A stretch of 64,000 nucleotides of DNA from Streptomyces nodosus (GTDB lineage Bacteria; Actinomycetota; Actinomycetes; Streptomycetales; Streptomycetaceae): assembly GCF_008704995.1 (NCBI RefSeq), contig NZ_CP023747.1:4991501-5055500 (forward strand), written 5' to 3'. Numbering within the stretch: position 1 is the first letter of the stretch; every line of letters begins with the position of its first letter. Shown in pieces: positions 61,546-64,000 of this stretch. Both the position numbers and the translations under genes were made by a program. Under the pieces are notes generated by a model that was not told the origin of the DNA, did not search any database, and saw only the letters and a list, made by a program, of their open reading frames with translations.

Positions 61546-62829
61546 TCAGCCCGTGCCGTACCCCGAGGCTTCCGGCGGGGGCAGCGTCAGCGTGGCCAGC
61601 GCACCGCCGCCCGGGGCGTCGGCGAACTCCAGCCGGGCACCGAGCGCCTCCGCCTGTCCCCGCGCGATCGTCAGTCCGAGCCCGTGGCCCTTCCCGCCGC
61701 TCTCGGTACGGAAGCGCTGCGGCCCGTGCGCCAGCAGATACTCCGGATAGCCGTCCCCGTGGTCCCGTACGGAGATCCGCGCGCCGTCGACCGTGAGCAC
61801 CACCGGGCCCCGCCCGTGCCGGTGCGCGTTCGCCACCAGATTGCCCAGCACCCGCTCCAGGCGGCGCCGGTCGGTCTCCACCCGCGCATCGCGCACGACC
61901 CGTACCTGGGCCGCCGTGCCGGAGACCCGCACCACCCGCCGGACCAGCGGCGCGAGCTGCTCGGTGTCCAGCTCCAGCCGTTCGGTCCCGGTCTCCAGGC
62001 GGGAGATCTCCAGCAGATCCTCGGTGAGCGTCCGCAGGGTGGCCACCCGGTCTCGCACCAGCTCGGTCGGCCGCCCGGGAGGCAGCAGCTCGGCCGCCGC
62101 GTGCAGCCCGGTCAACGGGGTGCGCAGCTCATGCGCCACATCCGCGGTGAACCGCTGCTCGCTCAGCAGCTTGGCCTGCAAGGTGGCGGCCATCGTGTCC
62201 AGGGCGCCGGACACCGCCGCCACCTCGTCCTGGGGGTGCCTCGGGTCCTTGCTCCGCGGGTCGTCCACCCGCGCGTCCAGATCGCCCGCGCTGATCCGCC
62301 GGGCGACCTGCGCGGTGGCCTGGAGCCGCCGGGTCACACGGGTCACCGCGAACACCCCGACGAACAGCGTCAGACCGATCGCCAGCGCCGAGGACCACAG
62401 GATCGCCCGGTCGAGGGCGGCGATGATACGGGCGCCCGAGGCGTAGTCGACCTGCACGGCCAGCGCCCGGCCCCCGGCGGCCGGTCCCGCCGCCCACATC
62501 GTGGGCTCCGGGTCGCCGGTGCCGACCATCGTGCCGCGGTGCCCGCCCGCCGCCATGGTCCGCAGCCGGGCCGGCAGCCCCGGCAGGTCGACGCCCGCAC
62601 GGGGCGGCAGCCGGGTGCCCGCCTCGTACGCCCGCGCCGCCGTGGTGAGCCGGGTGAGCGCCCGGGACCGGGCCTCTCCCACGGTCCGGTCGGTCACCTG
62701 CACATGGACGAGCACCCCCAGCAGGGCGGCCAGACCGCAGCACATCACCGCGATGAAGGCGGCCGCCTTCCAGGTCAGGGCCGCGGTCCACTGGGGCAGA
62801 CGCCCCAGGGCGCGCCCCGTGGGGCTCAC
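61546..62829 (-). CDS. Orphan sensor histidine kinase
   Basis: 427 aa from a GTG at 62829. Membrane helix 1 (FIAVMCCGLAALLGVLVHV) and helix 2 (ILWSSALAIGLTLFVGVFAV) enclose an about 100-residue extracytoplasmic sensor. HAMP (RRISAGDLDARVDDP), H-box FTADVAHELRTPLTGL, N-box LGNLVANAHRHG, G-boxes DHGDGYP and GHGLGLTIA. No response regulator is nearby: only the lipoprotein gene overlaps its start by 4 bp. The lipoprotein may be its sensor partner. Confidence 0.88.
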   Translation of the reverse strand: MSPTGRALGRLPQWTAALTWKAAAFIAVMCCGLAALLGVLVHVQVTDRTVGEARSRALTRLTTAARAYEAGTRLPPRAGVDLPGLPARLRTMAAGGHRGTMVGTGDPEPTMWAAGPAAGGRALAVQVDYASGARIIAALDRAILWSSALAIGLTLFVGVFAVTRVTRRLQATAQVARRISAGDLDARVDDPRSKDPRHPQDEVAAVSGALDTMAATLQAKLLSEQRFTADVAHELRTPLTGLHAAAELLPPGRPTELVRDRVATLRTLTEDLLEISRLETGTERLELDTEQLAPLVRRVVRVSGTAAQVRVVRDARVETDRRRLERVLGNLVANAHRHGRGPVVLTVDGARISVRDHGDGYPEYLLAHGPQRFRTESGGKGHGLGLTIARGQAEALGARLEFADAPGGGALATLTLPPPEASGYGTG

Positions 62830-63542
62830 CGGATGCTCCTCGTCAGGACGGGCGGGACCGGACCGCTCGTCGGTGGGCTGCTCGCCCGCAGGATCTCGTC
62901 CCGGGTCGCGAGTATCGCGTGCTGGTGCGGATCCCAGCTCCACACCGTGCGGAACGCATAGCCCGGCATCGCCGACGGGGAGCGGATGATCACATCCCGG
63001 CCCGCCAGCTCCACGCTGATGACGCTGTCCGAGGCGCCCATGATCTGCACCAGCCGACCGTGCTCCACGGTGTAGACGCGCACCGCCAGCTGATTGCCGG
63101 GGAAGCGGATGCCGAGCACCATGTCGTCCTTCCCGTCCCCGGTGAGATCCCGGTAGTACGCCCGCAGCAGCGGGCACTGCCGCCCCTGCGCGCCCTGTCG
63201 GCCGCAGTCACGGAGCTGCTCGCGGGTCCGGGAGTAGGCCGCGCGCGGGCCCGCGTACGCGTCCGGGTGCGCGGCCACCTCGGCGCGCACGGCGTCCAGC
63301 GGATCCACCCGGTGGATGTCGCCCTCCGCGGGGGCGATGCCCTTCACCGTCTCGGTGTTCGCCACCCCGTAGTCGATGGCGGGCGTGGACGCGGGCGGCA
63401 GCTCGGGCCACAGCTGCACCGGGCCGACGGCGGTGGCGGTGGGGCCCGCGCTCCTCAGGGCGCCGGAGTCGCCGCAGCCCGCCAGGAGCAGAGCGGTGGC
63501 GGCGAGACCGAGGGCTGCGCACACGCGGCGGCTGGGGAACAC
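62826..63542 (-). CDS. Lipoprotein (putative sensor partner of the kinase)
   Basis: 238 aa. Signal peptide with lipobox LLLAGC gives a lipid-anchored Cys near residue 23. The rest is a globular, soluble domain with DLTGDGKDDMVLGIRFPGNQLAV, an EF-hand-like or integrin-like acidic loop. Stop overlaps the kinase start (GTGA), so the two are co-translated, like the CseA-CseC pair. It could modulate the kinase from outside the membrane; this is inferred. Confidence 0.8.
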   Translation of the reverse strand: MFPSRRVCAALGLAATALLLAGCGDSGALRSAGPTATAVGPVQLWPELPPASTPAIDYGVANTETVKGIAPAEGDIHRVDPLDAVRAEVAAHPDAYAGPRAAYSRTREQLRDCGRQGAQGRQCPLLRAYYRDLTGDGKDDMVLGIRFPGNQLAVRVYTVEHGRLVQIMGASDSVISVELAGRDVIIRSPSAMPGYAFRTVWSWDPHQHAILATRDEILRASSPPTSGPVPPVLTRSIR

Positions 63543-63603
63543 GGAACACGTCCTTCTTGGTCACCTGAGGGCCGGTTGCTCACTCTATGACCGGTCGGCG
63601 ACC

Positions 63604-64000
63604 TCACTCCGTGAGTTCCTCCAGAAGACGGGCCGTGTCCAGACCGGCCCGCAGATAGTCGACGAACAACTCGTTGTGCAGGGCCCAGGGCCCGCGCCGG
63701 GCGCGGATCATCCCGATCGCGTCGTCGGCGCTGTGACCGGCCCGCACCAAGGCGTGCGCGATGACAAGACCGGAGCGGTTGTACCCGTGGTAACAGCGGA
63801 CCAGGACCCGGCGCCCGTCCTCCAGGGCGTCGTCGGCGGCCTGTGCCAGCCGCATCACCCCGGCGATCTCGGTCCCGTCCAGCGGCCCGTCCGGTATGGG
63901 CCACACATGGTGCTCCACTCCCTGGTCCGGCCCGTGCCCGGGCAGCCGCAACAAGGTCAGCACCAGATCGAACTCGTCCCGTACCACGGCGAACTCCAGT
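63604..64000 (-). CDS. Protein-tyrosine phosphatase-like protein (5' end outside the window)
   Basis: At least 127 residues; the frame continues to the window edge with LEFAVVRDEFDLVL before the first internal start, so the real start lies further out. The C-x5-R signature is CYHGYNRSG, preceded by VLVR, in the dual-specificity/cysteine phosphatase fold. The HNELFVDYLRAG segment follows. Lies on the same strand as the lipoprotein gene, 61 bp upstream of it. Confidence 0.75.
   Translation of the reverse strand, partial: LEFAVVRDEFDLVLTLLRLPGHGPDQGVEHHVWPIPDGPLDGTEIAGVMRLAQAADDALEDGRRVLVRCYHGYNRSGLVIAHALVRAGHSADDAIGMIRARRGPWALHNELFVDYLRAGLDTARLLEELTE

Overview
The window is high-GC (about 73%) actinobacterial chromosome and almost certainly comes from a Streptomyces species. 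Support comes from codon use, rare TTA codons, a nickel superoxide dismutase/SodX pair, a conservon (sensor kinase, roadblock, DUF742, GTPase), an actinobacterial fused 2-oxoglutarate dehydrogenase, and a lon gene preceded by a HAIR-like element. No rRNA, tRNA or CRISPR array was seen.

Layout. 1-5100: polyprenyl synthase, an AraC-type regulator with a VOC protein, and a three-gene ABC exporter whose ATPase gene has a TTA codon. 5180-7316: two hypothetical genes starting apart from each other. 7373-9370: an ASCH-domain gene, then a scar where a truncated synthetase-like pseudogene meets a broken tyrosine integrase, ending at the sodN 3' region. 9371-10879: sodN, sodX and a CGNR zinc-finger gene. 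10978-17461: methyltransferase, amino-acid ABC importer, malic enzyme and a quinone-oxidoreductase-like dehydrogenase. 17642-21988: an HTH/Clp-N pair behind two tandem palindromes, a PadR regulator with a DUF4097 protein, and a small conserved protein.

22147-35715 is the most interesting part: eight co-directional genes. They encode a trypsin-co-occurring protein, a trypsin-like protease with a long C-terminal region, a MoxR AAA ATPase, a vWA/helical-repeat protein, an FxSxx-COOH peptide precursor, its radical SAM maturase, an HExxH peptide-modifying enzyme, and a TIR/STAND/TPR protein. It looks like a protease-MoxR-vWA conflict module joined to a RiPP (FXS) pathway, probably under bldA control because the vWA gene has two TTA codons. 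A perfect 18-bp hairpin closes it.

35804-46161 is core metabolism and signalling: fused 2-oxoglutarate dehydrogenase, an OmpR-type two-component pair, a spermidine-synthase-like protein, a rhomboid-like protein and Lon. 46386-54021: MarR regulator, PP2C-like phosphatase, and the conservon with a styrene-monooxygenase-like flavoprotein. 54044-64000: NlpC/P60 hydrolase, small hypothetical, TetR, AurF-like diiron oxygenase, Uma2-family protein, a PBP and FtsW/RodA pair, and an orphan sensor kinase with a lipoprotein and a phosphatase cut by the window end. Several intergenic gaps hold short tandem repeats of 10, 15, 23 and about 44 bp.
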